Below the pieces are notes generated by a model. The model made no database searches. It saw only the letters and a program-made list of their open reading frames with translations, and was not told the origin of the DNA. From Shinella sp. PSBB067 (GTDB lineage Bacteria; Pseudomonadota; Alphaproteobacteria; Rhizobiales; Rhizobiaceae): a stretch of DNA of 64,000 bases. Every line of letters begins with the position of its first letter. Position 1 is the stretch's first letter. The DNA lies in NCBI RefSeq assembly GCF_016839145.1, contig NZ_CP069303.1, positions 744,001-808,000 of the forward strand, given 5' to 3'. Below are positions 34,033 through 40,964 of the stretch, in pieces. A program made the translations under genes and the position numbers.

Positions 34033-34707
34033 GGGAGTGATCCATCTGTTCGTTAAGTTTGGTGACCATCACCGCTTCGATGACGGGCAGCAGTTCGGCC
34101 ATGGCGAGCGGCGGCACGCCGAGGGCGTCGCCGAGCGCCAGCGCCGCCGACATATCCCAGCCGATCACCGCGCCGGGCAGGACGCGCAGCTGTCCGCCGA
34201 GGCGGCCGACGAGGTCCCAGACCTGCCAGCCCTCCGGCGTTTCCGGGCGGTTCAGCCGCGCCGGGCAGTCCGGGCAGGCTTGCTCGCGGCCCTCGCTGGG
34301 TGCGCAGGCTTGGCAGTAGCGCTCGCCCCCGCCGAAGGACCACTCGGCGAGAGCGCGGAGGCGTTTTTTTCCTGTTCCAGCAGCAGACCCTTGGAAACGT
34401 AGGTCAGCTGGAAGGCCTCGAAGATCGGCCAGACGTCGAGCAGCGCGTCGATGGCCTCGGGGCTGGGCACGATGGGCTTTCCGTCCACATCGCCGATGCC
34501 CTCCCAGCCGAGCACGGCGCGGCGCGCGAGAGCCTTGGCGAAGGCGACGGCGCGTTCCTCGTCGGAGGTATCTTCTGGAACAGCTTCCAGGGCCGGATCG
34601 CTGCGCGCCGCCACCATCAGGGCGGTGGTCAGCGGTCGCAGCTGCACACGGACGCCGGGCGCGAGGTCATGCCAGCGCGGGGCATTCGTCAGGTCGAGCG
34701 TCAGCAT
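34025..34707 (-). CDS. tail assembly chaperone, -1 frameshift product (GT-like, 227 residues)
   Basis: Ribosomes that slip -1 at 34363-34369 read the first 115 codons of the chaperone gene and continue for 112 residues in the other frame: RLRALAEWSFGGGERYCQAC, then ACPDCPARLNRPETPEGWQV, to MDHSHG at the stop 34025-34027. The extension is well-formed protein with a four-Cys zinc-knuckle-like cluster (CQAC...CPDC) and has no start codon of its own after the slip site. This is the gpG/gpGT arrangement of long-tailed phages: the extended form links tape measure and tail tube during assembly. Confidence 0.82.
34252..34707 (-). CDS. tail assembly chaperone, zero-frame product (G-like, 151 residues)
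   Basis: The abundant short form, starting MLTLDLTNAPRWHDLAPGVR with GGAGAG upstream, and reading ...LLLEQEKNASALSPSGP to the stop at 34252. After the slip site the zero-frame tail is low-complexity Ala/Pro/Lys-rich, unlike the folded N-terminal part. It shares TGATG with the tail tube gene. It binds the tape measure protein during tail assembly (family knowledge for lambda G). Confidence 0.85.
   Translation of the reverse strand: MLTLDLTNAPRWHDLAPGVRVQLRPLTTALMVAARSDPALEAVPEDTSDEERAVAFAKALARRAVLGWEGIGDVDGKPIVPSPEAIDALLDVWPIFEAFQLTYVSKGLLLEQEKNASALSPSGPSAGASATAKPAHPARAASKPARTARRG
34363..34369 (-). promoter_or_regulatory. slippery heptamer A AAA AAC for programmed -1 frameshifting
   Basis: In the chaperone zero frame (GAA AAA AAC) the minus strand reads A-AAA-AAC, one of the most efficient bacterial -1 slip sequences, X XXY YYZ type. 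It sits exactly where coding character passes from the zero frame to the -1 frame, in a GC-rich gene where a run of seven A is exceptional. Confidence 0.85.
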
Positions 34708-35648
34708 CAGTAACTCTCCACGTCGTTCACGAGGGTGGCGGTGCACATCCGGCCGACGACGCTGTCGCGGGCGGCCTGCCAGTCGAAGGTGGCCTGCACG
34801 CCCTGCGGCCCGGAGATCTCGATGCGCGGGCGCGGCAGGTAGACGGCGTGCACCGTGAAGGTGAAGCTCTCGCCCGAAGGCAGGACGTAGGCGAACTCCA
34901 TCTCGCAGGCCTCGCCGTTGATGGCCTGCGTCACCAGCGTCTGGTCGGCGAAGCGCACCTCGATCCGGCCGGTGAGCGCGGCGATGGACGGGTCGGCGCC
35001 GTCGATGCGGCCGTCCGCGCGGATGGTCTCGATCCGGTCGAGGTTGTTGGCATAGGTGATCTCCGCCGAGACCACATTGCCGAGGGCGGTGCCATTGCGG
35101 CTGATCGCCCCGTTGAAATGGCCGAAGCGCTTCAGCTCGAGCGCCGCCGGTGTCCCGGCGCTGGTGGTCGTGCCGACCGTCTCGCCCTGCGCCACCAGCC
35201 GCGCGGTGGCGGTCAGCAGGCCGGAGCGCTGCATCTGCCAGGTGATCTGGTCGAGCACGCAGCCCGAGTACATCGCGTAGCGCGGCACCTCGGGCATGCC
35301 GGTCTCGATCGACATGCTGGGGAGCGTCCAGGAGCCCGACTGGAACTCGTGGCTGTAGGGGGCCTCCGCGCCCGTGGTCGTGGGCGTGCCGAAGGCCGCC
35401 TTCAGCCAGAACCCGAACGCCTCCGCGTCGAGCGGCACGACGACATCGCCATCGGTCGTCACCGCGTCCTTGATCGGCGCCAGCGGGTCTCGGCCGTAGC
35501 CGAGCAGCTCCGAGTTCAGCAGCGGCTGCTCGGCGCCGAGCGAGGTGCTGGCGAAGGGCATGCGGGTGAACCCGCTCGCGGGCGGCGTTCCATAGGTCGT
35601 CTCGAACGCAAGCGCCATCAGCGCCCGCGCCCCCTGGGCTCGTGCCAT
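34707..35648 (-). CDS. phage tail tube protein
   Basis: The 313-residue protein begins MARAQGARALMALAFETTYG and has beta-rich tail-tube features (SMSIETGMPEVPRYAMYSGCVLDQITW, then the C-terminal FTVHAVYLPRPRIEISGPQGV). It forms the hexameric rings of the tail. It stands between the tail terminator and chaperone genes as in long-tailed phages, and shares TGATG with the chaperone. AGGAGAACACC precedes the ATG. Confidence 0.85.
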   Translation of the reverse strand: MARAQGARALMALAFETTYGTPPASGFTRMPFASTSLGAEQPLLNSELLGYGRDPLAPIKDAVTTDGDVVVPLDAEAFGFWLKAAFGTPTTTGAEAPYSHEFQSGSWTLPSMSIETGMPEVPRYAMYSGCVLDQITWQMQRSGLLTATARLVAQGETVGTTTSAGTPAALELKRFGHFNGAISRNGTALGNVVSAEITYANNLDRIETIRADGRIDGADPSIAALTGRIEVRFADQTLVTQAINGEACEMEFAYVLPSGESFTFTVHAVYLPRPRIEISGPQGVQATFDWQAARDSVVGRMCTATLVNDVESY

Positions 35649-35672
35649 GGTGTTCTCCTCGGGTTGTCGGGG

Positions 35673-36092
35673 TCAGGCCAGCGGGTCGGCCGTGGAATAG
35701 TGCAGCACCACAGGGATCACGGCCGCCTTCAGACTGGCCGCGCCCTCGACCGGCAGATCGACCGGGCGCGGCGCTTCTGCCTCGACCCAGTCGCAGAGCC
35801 CGCCCAGCGTGCGGTCGGCAGCGAGCGCCGCGCCCACGCTGGCGCAGAGCGTGTCGAAGACGGCGTCACGGTCGGCGCCCTGCACGACCGCTTCGATCTC
35901 GGCCCGGTGCTGGTAGTGGTAGGCGAGCGGGGAGAGCGTGACCTCCGGCTCCCCCGGCTCGCCGTCGCGCAGGATCAGCAGGCCCTCGGCCGGGACGCGC
36001 TCGGGCAGAACCTCGCCGCGCAGGGCGGTGGCGGGCAACGCCGAAAGCCGCGCGTGCAGCGCGGTGAGGATGGTTTCACGAGGGCTGAGCAT
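35673..36092 (-). CDS. tail terminator-like protein (lambda gpU-type)
   Basis: The 139-residue protein (MLSPRETILTALHARLSALP, then PLAYHYQHRAEIEAVVQGAD) has the size and position of a tail terminator or completion protein, directly before the tail tube gene. The call rests on order and fold-like pattern more than on a signature. It is now the first tail gene to the left of the inserted metal-resistance cassette, so its translation is no longer coupled to a head gene. Confidence 0.68.
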   Translation of the reverse strand: MLSPRETILTALHARLSALPATALRGEVLPERVPAEGLLILRDGEPGEPEVTLSPLAYHYQHRAEIEAVVQGADRDAVFDTLCASVGAALAADRTLGGLCDWVEAEAPRPVDLPVEGAASLKAAVIPVVLHYSTADPLA

Positions 36093-36200
36093 GGAGATGG
36101 ACCACGATTGGCGACTGCGGAAAGAATACGCCTCAAGCCCAGTCGGACCAATGCAGCAGCATTCACGGACGGCGCCAATGTGCTAAGGTCGTGACGCGGG

Positions 36201-36569
36201 TCAGCGGTGGAACTCATCCTCGTCAGGCTCATAATTGCGACAAGCTTCGACGCCTGTAGCCACCGCGTCGAGCAGAGCCTCCACATCGTGCAGAAGATCC
36301 GCAATCCGGGGGCTGCTAATCCGATAGCGCACGAAACGACCATCGCGCATGCTGGTTACGAGGCCACACTCCGACAGACATCGAAGGTGGTTCGAGACGT
36401 TGGGTTGTGTCAGGGCCGTGCGCCCGACGATCTCGTGAACGACCAGCGGCCCGGCGCACAGAGCATCCAGGATCGCCAACCGGCTCTGGTCCGCGATGCC
36501 GCGAAAGAACTTCGCCCGCCGCTCGGTGGCCGTCGCGACGGCATTGCGGTCCGCGGCGATTTGTTCCAT
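36201..36569 (-). CDS. ArsR/SmtB-family Cd/Pb-type repressor (CmtR-like)
   Basis: The 122-residue winged-helix repressor has Cys64 and Cys68 in its DNA-recognition helix (NHLRCLSECGLV) and Cys110 near the C-terminus (VEACRNYEPDEDEFHR). This spacing matches the Cys57-Cys61-Cys102 site of CmtR, a Cd(II)/Pb(II) sensor, rather than the ArsR or SmtB sites. The start at 36569 gives family length. It is divergent from a cation exporter with a perfect palindrome between. It lies inside the phage structural operon, transcribed in the same direction. Confidence 0.85.
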   Translation of the reverse strand: MEQIAADRNAVATATERRAKFFRGIADQSRLAILDALCAGPLVVHEIVGRTALTQPNVSNHLRCLSECGLVTSMRDGRFVRYRISSPRIADLLHDVEALLDAVATGVEACRNYEPDEDEFHR

Positions 36570-36581
36570 ATCATTCTCCGC

Positions 36582-36600
36582 TGATGTGTTTCGCACATCA
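36582..36600. promoter_or_regulatory. operator palindrome TGATGTG-N5-CACATCA between repressor and exporter
   Basis: Perfect 7-bp arms at 36582-36588 and 36594-36600 lie in the 53-nt divergent gap, 13 nt from the repressor start and 23 nt from the exporter start. Its size and place suit the ArsR-family repressor, so metal would induce both genes. Confidence 0.75.
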
Positions 36601-36622
36601 AGATAGCAGGACCAATGCAAGC

Positions 36623-37477
36623 ATGGCCAATGCCCAAGGCGCCGAACCGACCGCAGATGTCGCATCTTTCCGCTACCGCGTCTCCGGAATGGATTGCGCC
36701 AAGGATGCCGCCCAGATCGAGCGGGCCGCGCAGTCGGCGGGCGTGGCGCCGGAGGCAGTAAAGGTCTCCTCCGCCACCCACATCTTGACGTTGAACGTCC
36801 CCGAAGCGCGGCTGTCCGAGATCGAACGGGCCGTGGCCGCGACCGGCTACGGGTTCGATCGCATCGAAGCGGGCGACGACGAAGCGCAGGAGGGCGCAGC
36901 TTACCAAGACCCGGCCTATCGGCGCGCGCTCTGGATCGTGGTAATTCTCAACGTCGGGTATGGCATTGCGGAGATGATCGGCGGCTTCATTTCCGGATCG
37001 CAGGCCGTGAAGGCCGACGCGCTCGATTTCATTGGCGACGGCCTCATCACCTTTCTGGGCCTTCTGGCAATCGGTTGGAGCATTGTCTGGCGGGCGCGAT
37101 CCGCCCTGATCCAAGGCATCTTCCTTGGCGTTCTGGGCCTTGGGGTTCTTGGGACGACGATCTGGCGCGCCTTTACCCAGACGACGCCGGACGCCGGTCT
37201 CATGGGGCTATTCGGTCTCATCGCTCTCGTGGTCAACGTCCTCGCGGTCCTGCCGCTGCTGCGGTTTCGCAAGGGTGACGCGAACATGCGGGCCGTCTGG
37301 CTCTTTTCGCGCAACGACGCGATCGGCAATGCGGCCGTGGTTGTGGCCGCGGCCCTCGTCGCGTGGCTGGGCAGCGCATGGCCCGACCTGATCGTCGCGT
37401 TCGGGATTGCGGGACTATTCCTGCATTCGTCCTGGTCGATTATCCGCGACGCGCGGGCTGATCTGAAGACAACTTGA
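36623..37477 (+). CDS. HMA-domain cation diffusion facilitator (heavy-metal exporter)
   Basis: The 284-residue protein has an N-terminal HMA-like domain (residues about 16-75) followed by a CDF transporter with six helices and the conserved His/Asp-type sites (VKADALDFIGDGLI and FSRNDAIGNAAVV, where D replaces the usual H in some places). The HMA motif reads GMDCAKDA: only the first Cys (residue 25) of CxxC is kept. With the CmtR-like repressor this is probably a Cd/Zn/Pb-type efflux pair. It runs against the phage late operon. Base use is a little less GC-rich than the flanking phage genes. Confidence 0.85.
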   Translation: MANAQGAEPTADVASFRYRVSGMDCAKDAAQIERAAQSAGVAPEAVKVSSATHILTLNVPEARLSEIERAVAATGYGFDRIEAGDDEAQEGAAYQDPAYRRALWIVVILNVGYGIAEMIGGFISGSQAVKADALDFIGDGLITFLGLLAIGWSIVWRARSALIQGIFLGVLGLGVLGTTIWRAFTQTTPDAGLMGLFGLIALVVNVLAVLPLLRFRKGDANMRAVWLFSRNDAIGNAAVVVAAALVAWLGSAWPDLIVAFGIAGLFLHSSWSIIRDARADLKTT

Positions 37478-37546
37478 TGCTATCAGTTCGAAGCGGCCAT
37501 CGCGGACATCGTCGAATAAGCGCAAGGCCCGCCACAGCAGTCATCT

Positions 37547-38182
37547 TCAGAACCTCTGCTCCACCCAGCTCGCCACGATCAGCCCCGGCACACCGTCCAC
37601 TGCGCGCTCCGCATCCCGCGCCAGGTCCAGCCGCTTCGGCAGCTTCACCTGCGGCACCAGCAGGAAGATCGGCGCGGTGACCTTGCCGTGCCCGGTCTTC
37701 GAGCGGGACATTACCGCCTGACCCTTCGTGTTCAGCCGTCCCTCCGCTACCAGCAGGCTGGGGCCCATCCGGCGATAGACGAAGCGCAGGCGCAGACCGC
37801 GTCGCCGTTCCCATTCCCCAGGCGTGATCCGGCCGCCGCGCAGGGACTTGCCCGCGGCGGGCAGCGGGATCGCCAGCCAGAACCCGTCTTTGGAGCGGAT
37901 CAGCGGGCCGGTGTCGTGGGCGCCGACGATCACCGGAGCCTTCGACCAGACCAGCGCCGCCGCATCCAGGCTCTCGCCTGACCTCGGGAAGTTCTGGCTG
38001 CGGATCGAGTTGGCGAGTCGGGGCCCGAGCCCCGCGCCGGTGATCTGCAACCGCCACGCCGTCTTCAGCCCGGTCCCGGCCTCGCGCATGGCGGCCGTGA
38101 CGGCGCGTTCGCCCGCCGCTACCTCCGCCGCCATCATCGCGACGATGTCGGGATCGATGTCGAGCTTCAGTTTCATGGCCAT
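37547..38182 (-). CDS. phage head-tail component (DUF6441-like, gp10-type position)
   Basis: The 211-residue protein (MAMKLKLDIDPDIVAMMAAE, then LRFVYRRMGPSLLVAEGRLN, to GLIVASWVEQRF) is a conserved virion-operon protein of alphaproteobacterial phages, at the position of HK97 gp10-like head-closure or tail components. The ATG at 38182 shares TGATG with the preceding gene; an internal ATG at 38176 is also possible. Its stop at 37547 faces the inserted exporter gene with 69 nt between. Confidence 0.7.
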   Translation of the reverse strand: MAMKLKLDIDPDIVAMMAAEVAAGERAVTAAMREAGTGLKTAWRLQITGAGLGPRLANSIRSQNFPRSGESLDAAALVWSKAPVIVGAHDTGPLIRSKDGFWLAIPLPAAGKSLRGGRITPGEWERRRGLRLRFVYRRMGPSLLVAEGRLNTKGQAVMSRSKTGHGKVTAPIFLLVPQVKLPKRLDLARDAERAVDGVPGLIVASWVEQRF

Positions 38183-38493
38183 CACGCGGGCCTCAGATCG
38201 ACGGTCCAGACCAGCCGCTCCCGGTCACGGACGGGCTCGCCCTGGATGAGGAAGGCATCGCCGTCGATCTCGATCCGGTCGCCGGGATGCGGGGTCGCCA
38301 CCTCGGTGACGCGCAGGTCGATCCGCGTGGTCTCGGACCAGAGTCGCGCGTCGCCGAAGTCGGAGATGACATCCGCGCGCCGGGCGACGACGCGCACCAG
38401 CACGGGCGCGCCGCCGTCGGCGATGTAGACCGCGTCCCGGCCGATATTGGGATCGGCGAAGAGCGCGCCCACGGCGGCGGCGAAGGCGCTCAT
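38182..38493 (-). CDS. head completion / head-tail joining protein (gpFII-like position)
   Basis: The 103-residue protein (MSAFAAAVGALFADPNIGRDA, RIDLRVTEVATPHPGDRIEID, ERLVWTVDLRP) has the compact beta-rich make-up and location of a stopper or joining protein between DUF2190 and the gp10-type gene. Both ends overlap neighbours as TGATG. The assignment is by context and pattern. Confidence 0.65.
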   Translation of the reverse strand: MSAFAAAVGALFADPNIGRDAVYIADGGAPVLVRVVARRADVISDFGDARLWSETTRIDLRVTEVATPHPGDRIEIDGDAFLIQGEPVRDRERLVWTVDLRPA

Positions 38494-38828
38494 CAGAACG
38501 TCGCGTTCAGGCGCACCCGGCCGATGGTGTCGCCCGCGCCGCTCGCCACCGCCTCGACGGCCACGCCGATGAGAGTGTTGTCAGTTGCCACGGTCGTGCA
38601 GCGCTTGTTGGTGTCGTCCCAATAGACCTTGGCGCCGACGGTCCATGCCTGGGAGCCGACCTTGGTGATGTCGAAGACGCCGACGAGCGCGGTCTCGACG
38701 GGATCGCCGAGAGCGGCGGCGCCTGCGGCGATGCCGAAGATGGAGCCGACGAGCAGGCCATCGCCGGAAGCGACGGCATAGGGCGCGGTCAGGGTGATGG
38801 TGTTGCCTGGCTGGACGTAGTTTTTCAT
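38493..38828 (-). CDS. DUF2190 capsid decoration protein
   Basis: The 111-residue protein starts MKNYVQPGNTITLTAPYAVA, the typical DUF2190 opening, and is all-beta (SGDGLLVGSIFGIAAGAAALG, VGVFDITKVGSQAWTVG). DUF2190 proteins decorate or stabilise capsids and lie next to the major capsid gene. TGATG overlap with the next gene. Confidence 0.85.
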   Translation of the reverse strand: MKNYVQPGNTITLTAPYAVASGDGLLVGSIFGIAAGAAALGDPVETALVGVFDITKVGSQAWTVGAKVYWDDTNKRCTTVATDNTLIGVAVEAVASGAGDTIGRVRLNATF

Positions 38829-38854
38829 GGGGGTGATCCTCGTGGAAAGACGAC

Positions 38855-38876
38855 GGGCGGCCCGTCAGGACCGCCC
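38855..38876 (-). terminator. hairpin between capsid and decoration genes (weak attenuator candidate)
   Basis: GGGCGG/CCGCCC arms (38855-38860 and 38871-38876) in the 74-nt gap between the capsid and DUF2190 genes, followed on the minus strand by GTCGTCTTTCC. There is no true poly-T, so it may only reduce readthrough or stabilise mRNA at this highly expressed junction. Confidence 0.35.
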
Positions 38877-38902
38877 GCGTTTCAGGGTTCAGGAAGCGCG
38901 GC

Positions 38903-40960
38903 TTACGCGCCCGGGTTCTTGTAGAGGCCCCGCCAGTCGATGGCCTTGGCGCCGAAGTCGAGGCGGCACTTGATCTCGACCCCGTCGACGTCGAAGCCGT
39001 TGCGCGTCTCGATGTAGGCGCCCTGCTGACCCTCGAGATAGGCGTACTCGATGGTGTCGATCTGGTTCGGGTTCGCGGCCAGATACCAGGCGGTCTCGCT
39101 GGCGGCGTCGAGCCGGGGCTCGCTGATCGGCGCCAGCGTGCGGATCGACTGCGGCACCACGCTCGCGGTTGCGGCGGGCACCAGGTTCTGGGCGACCAGC
39201 TGCTCGGCCTTCAGTTCCAGCGAGGCGGGTACGATCAGGAACGCGGGCCGAACGTTCAGCACCGTCTTCTTGTCGAGCCCGGTCTGCTTGGCCATGGCGG
39301 CACGGGCCGCGCCGACGCTGCTCACGTCGAGCGCCGCGCCGGTTCCCGCGAGGTTCTTGTGGGTGGTGTGGAACAGCGCGTTGCCGTCGGCCATCGCCGG
39401 GTTGGCGGTGATGATGCCCCAGACCACGTCCGACTCCAGCTGCGCGATGGAGTTGCCGTACATCGCCGGGATCCGGGTGAATGCGTCGAGATCGTCGTTG
39501 ATCAGCGTCTGGCGGGTGATGGCGACCACCCGGCCATAGGTCTTGACCTTGTAGCTCTCCTTGCTCTCGCCGAGCGTGCCGCGCTTGAACTCGCCGCTCT
39601 CGCCGACTTCCAGCAGTTGCGGGGCTTCGCCGAGCTGGACGCGGTGCATCGCCTTGAAGTCGGTCGCCAGCACCTGGCGGCAGAACAGCATGAAGGTGCG
39701 GGGATAGGCCTCGTAGGCCTGCCGCAGCGTCTTGTTGGTGACCGCCGACAGGATCTCGGGGAAGTCCGATGTGGAATGCAGCGCCCGCGTCGCCACCTCG
39801 TCGCGCGACAGGCCCCGCGTGTTCACCCCGGCATTGCCGAGGCTTTCGCGGGCCAGTTCCAGCAGCGTCATGCCGCGATACTGGCGCGCGGCATCCTCCA
39901 GCTGGAACAGCGTCGGGCTGTAGCGGTGCAGCAGCGCGTTCGCCACGGCATCGCGGCGGGTGATGCGTTCATCGCGGCCGCCGAGCGGGACGGAGACATG
40001 GGGGAAGGTCCGGGTCTCGTCGGACTTCGCGGCGACCTGGTCGAGGATCAGGCGGCGGGACTCGTCGACGCTGACGCCGCGTTTCACCAGATCCTCGGCG
40101 AAGCCGCGCTCGAGGTTCAGGCGGCCTGCCAGATCGTAGATGGTCGAGACGCGGTCGCGCTCGGCCTCGCGGGCGCGGGTCGCGACGGCTTCGGTGTCGG
40201 GCGCGGGCGTTGCCTGCGTCTTCGGCTGGCTCCGCATCTCACTGGCGGCGACCTTCGGGTCGGGCGCAGCCGAGCTCAGTTCCGTCATGGTGGTATCCTC
40301 GGTTTCGACCGGCTCGGTCGGCTGGGTGGTGGCGGGGGTTGCGGCGTCGCTCGCCGGGGTCTGGGTCTTGTCCGTCATCGGGATCGGTCCTTTCGGGCTG
40401 GAAGGGGCGTCCCGGCGGTGAAGGACGCAGTCGTGAAGAGGATGCTGGGCGCGGAAACCGGCAGCGGGGTCGGCGCCGACCGCGACGGCGGAGACCTCGA
40501 ACGGCGTCCAGTCCACGGCACGCCAGAGTTCGCGCGCCGCCTCGGGCTTGGAGACTTCGAAGCGGTGGACCTGGTAGCCGATGGAGACCGCACGGATGTG
40601 CCCGGCCTGAATGTCGCGCCAGATCGGCTCGACATCGGCGCGTTCGGAGATGCGCACCAGCGCGATGCCGCGGCCGTTCTCGATCCGCGCCGAGCCCGGC
40701 ACGACCGAACCGATCACCGCGTCGAGCGTGTCGAGCTCGTGCACCTTCAGGAACGGAGCGCCCGCGTTCAGCCGGTCGAGCCGGACATGGGCGGGGTCGA
40801 GGCTCAGTTCCTCGTCATAGGGCTCGCCGAAGAAGGTCGCGCGGCGGACGCGCGCCCCGGCCGACCAGACCACCTCGACGGTGCGGCTGTCGGCATCGGC
40901 CGTGTTCGGCGCAAGCTCCGCCGACCGGCGCATGGCCGGCAGTTCGATCATCGTGTCCAT
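38903..40960 (-). CDS. prohead protease - major capsid protein fusion
   Basis: The 685-residue protein joins an N-terminal HK97-type prohead protease (EEVVWSAGARVRRATF-like stretch, then LKVHELDTLDAVIGSVV with His and IRAVSIGYQVH with Ser as likely catalytic residues, up to about residue 180), a Pro/Thr-rich linker with scaffold-like helices (about 200-290), and a C-terminal capsid domain (from about 300, ending DFGAKAIDWRGLYKNPGA). Protease and capsid are separate genes in most phages; this single-chain form is known in some alphaproteobacterial phages. The start at 40960 lies 4 nt after the portal stop. Confidence 0.88.
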   Translation of the reverse strand: MDTMIELPAMRRSAELAPNTADADSRTVEVVWSAGARVRRATFFGEPYDEELSLDPAHVRLDRLNAGAPFLKVHELDTLDAVIGSVVPGSARIENGRGIALVRISERADVEPIWRDIQAGHIRAVSIGYQVHRFEVSKPEAARELWRAVDWTPFEVSAVAVGADPAAGFRAQHPLHDCVLHRRDAPSSPKGPIPMTDKTQTPASDAATPATTQPTEPVETEDTTMTELSSAAPDPKVAASEMRSQPKTQATPAPDTEAVATRAREAERDRVSTIYDLAGRLNLERGFAEDLVKRGVSVDESRRLILDQVAAKSDETRTFPHVSVPLGGRDERITRRDAVANALLHRYSPTLFQLEDAARQYRGMTLLELARESLGNAGVNTRGLSRDEVATRALHSTSDFPEILSAVTNKTLRQAYEAYPRTFMLFCRQVLATDFKAMHRVQLGEAPQLLEVGESGEFKRGTLGESKESYKVKTYGRVVAITRQTLINDDLDAFTRIPAMYGNSIAQLESDVVWGIITANPAMADGNALFHTTHKNLAGTGAALDVSSVGAARAAMAKQTGLDKKTVLNVRPAFLIVPASLELKAEQLVAQNLVPAATASVVPQSIRTLAPISEPRLDAASETAWYLAANPNQIDTIEYAYLEGQQGAYIETRNGFDVDGVEIKCRLDFGAKAIDWRGLYKNPGA

Positions 40961-40964
40961 GGGG

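Noticed and set aside
34053..34343. Separate 96-codon minus gene downstream of the tail chaperone
   Set aside because: Arg/Pro/Gly-rich third-frame noise; the genuine downstream coding frame is the -1 frame entered by frameshifting.
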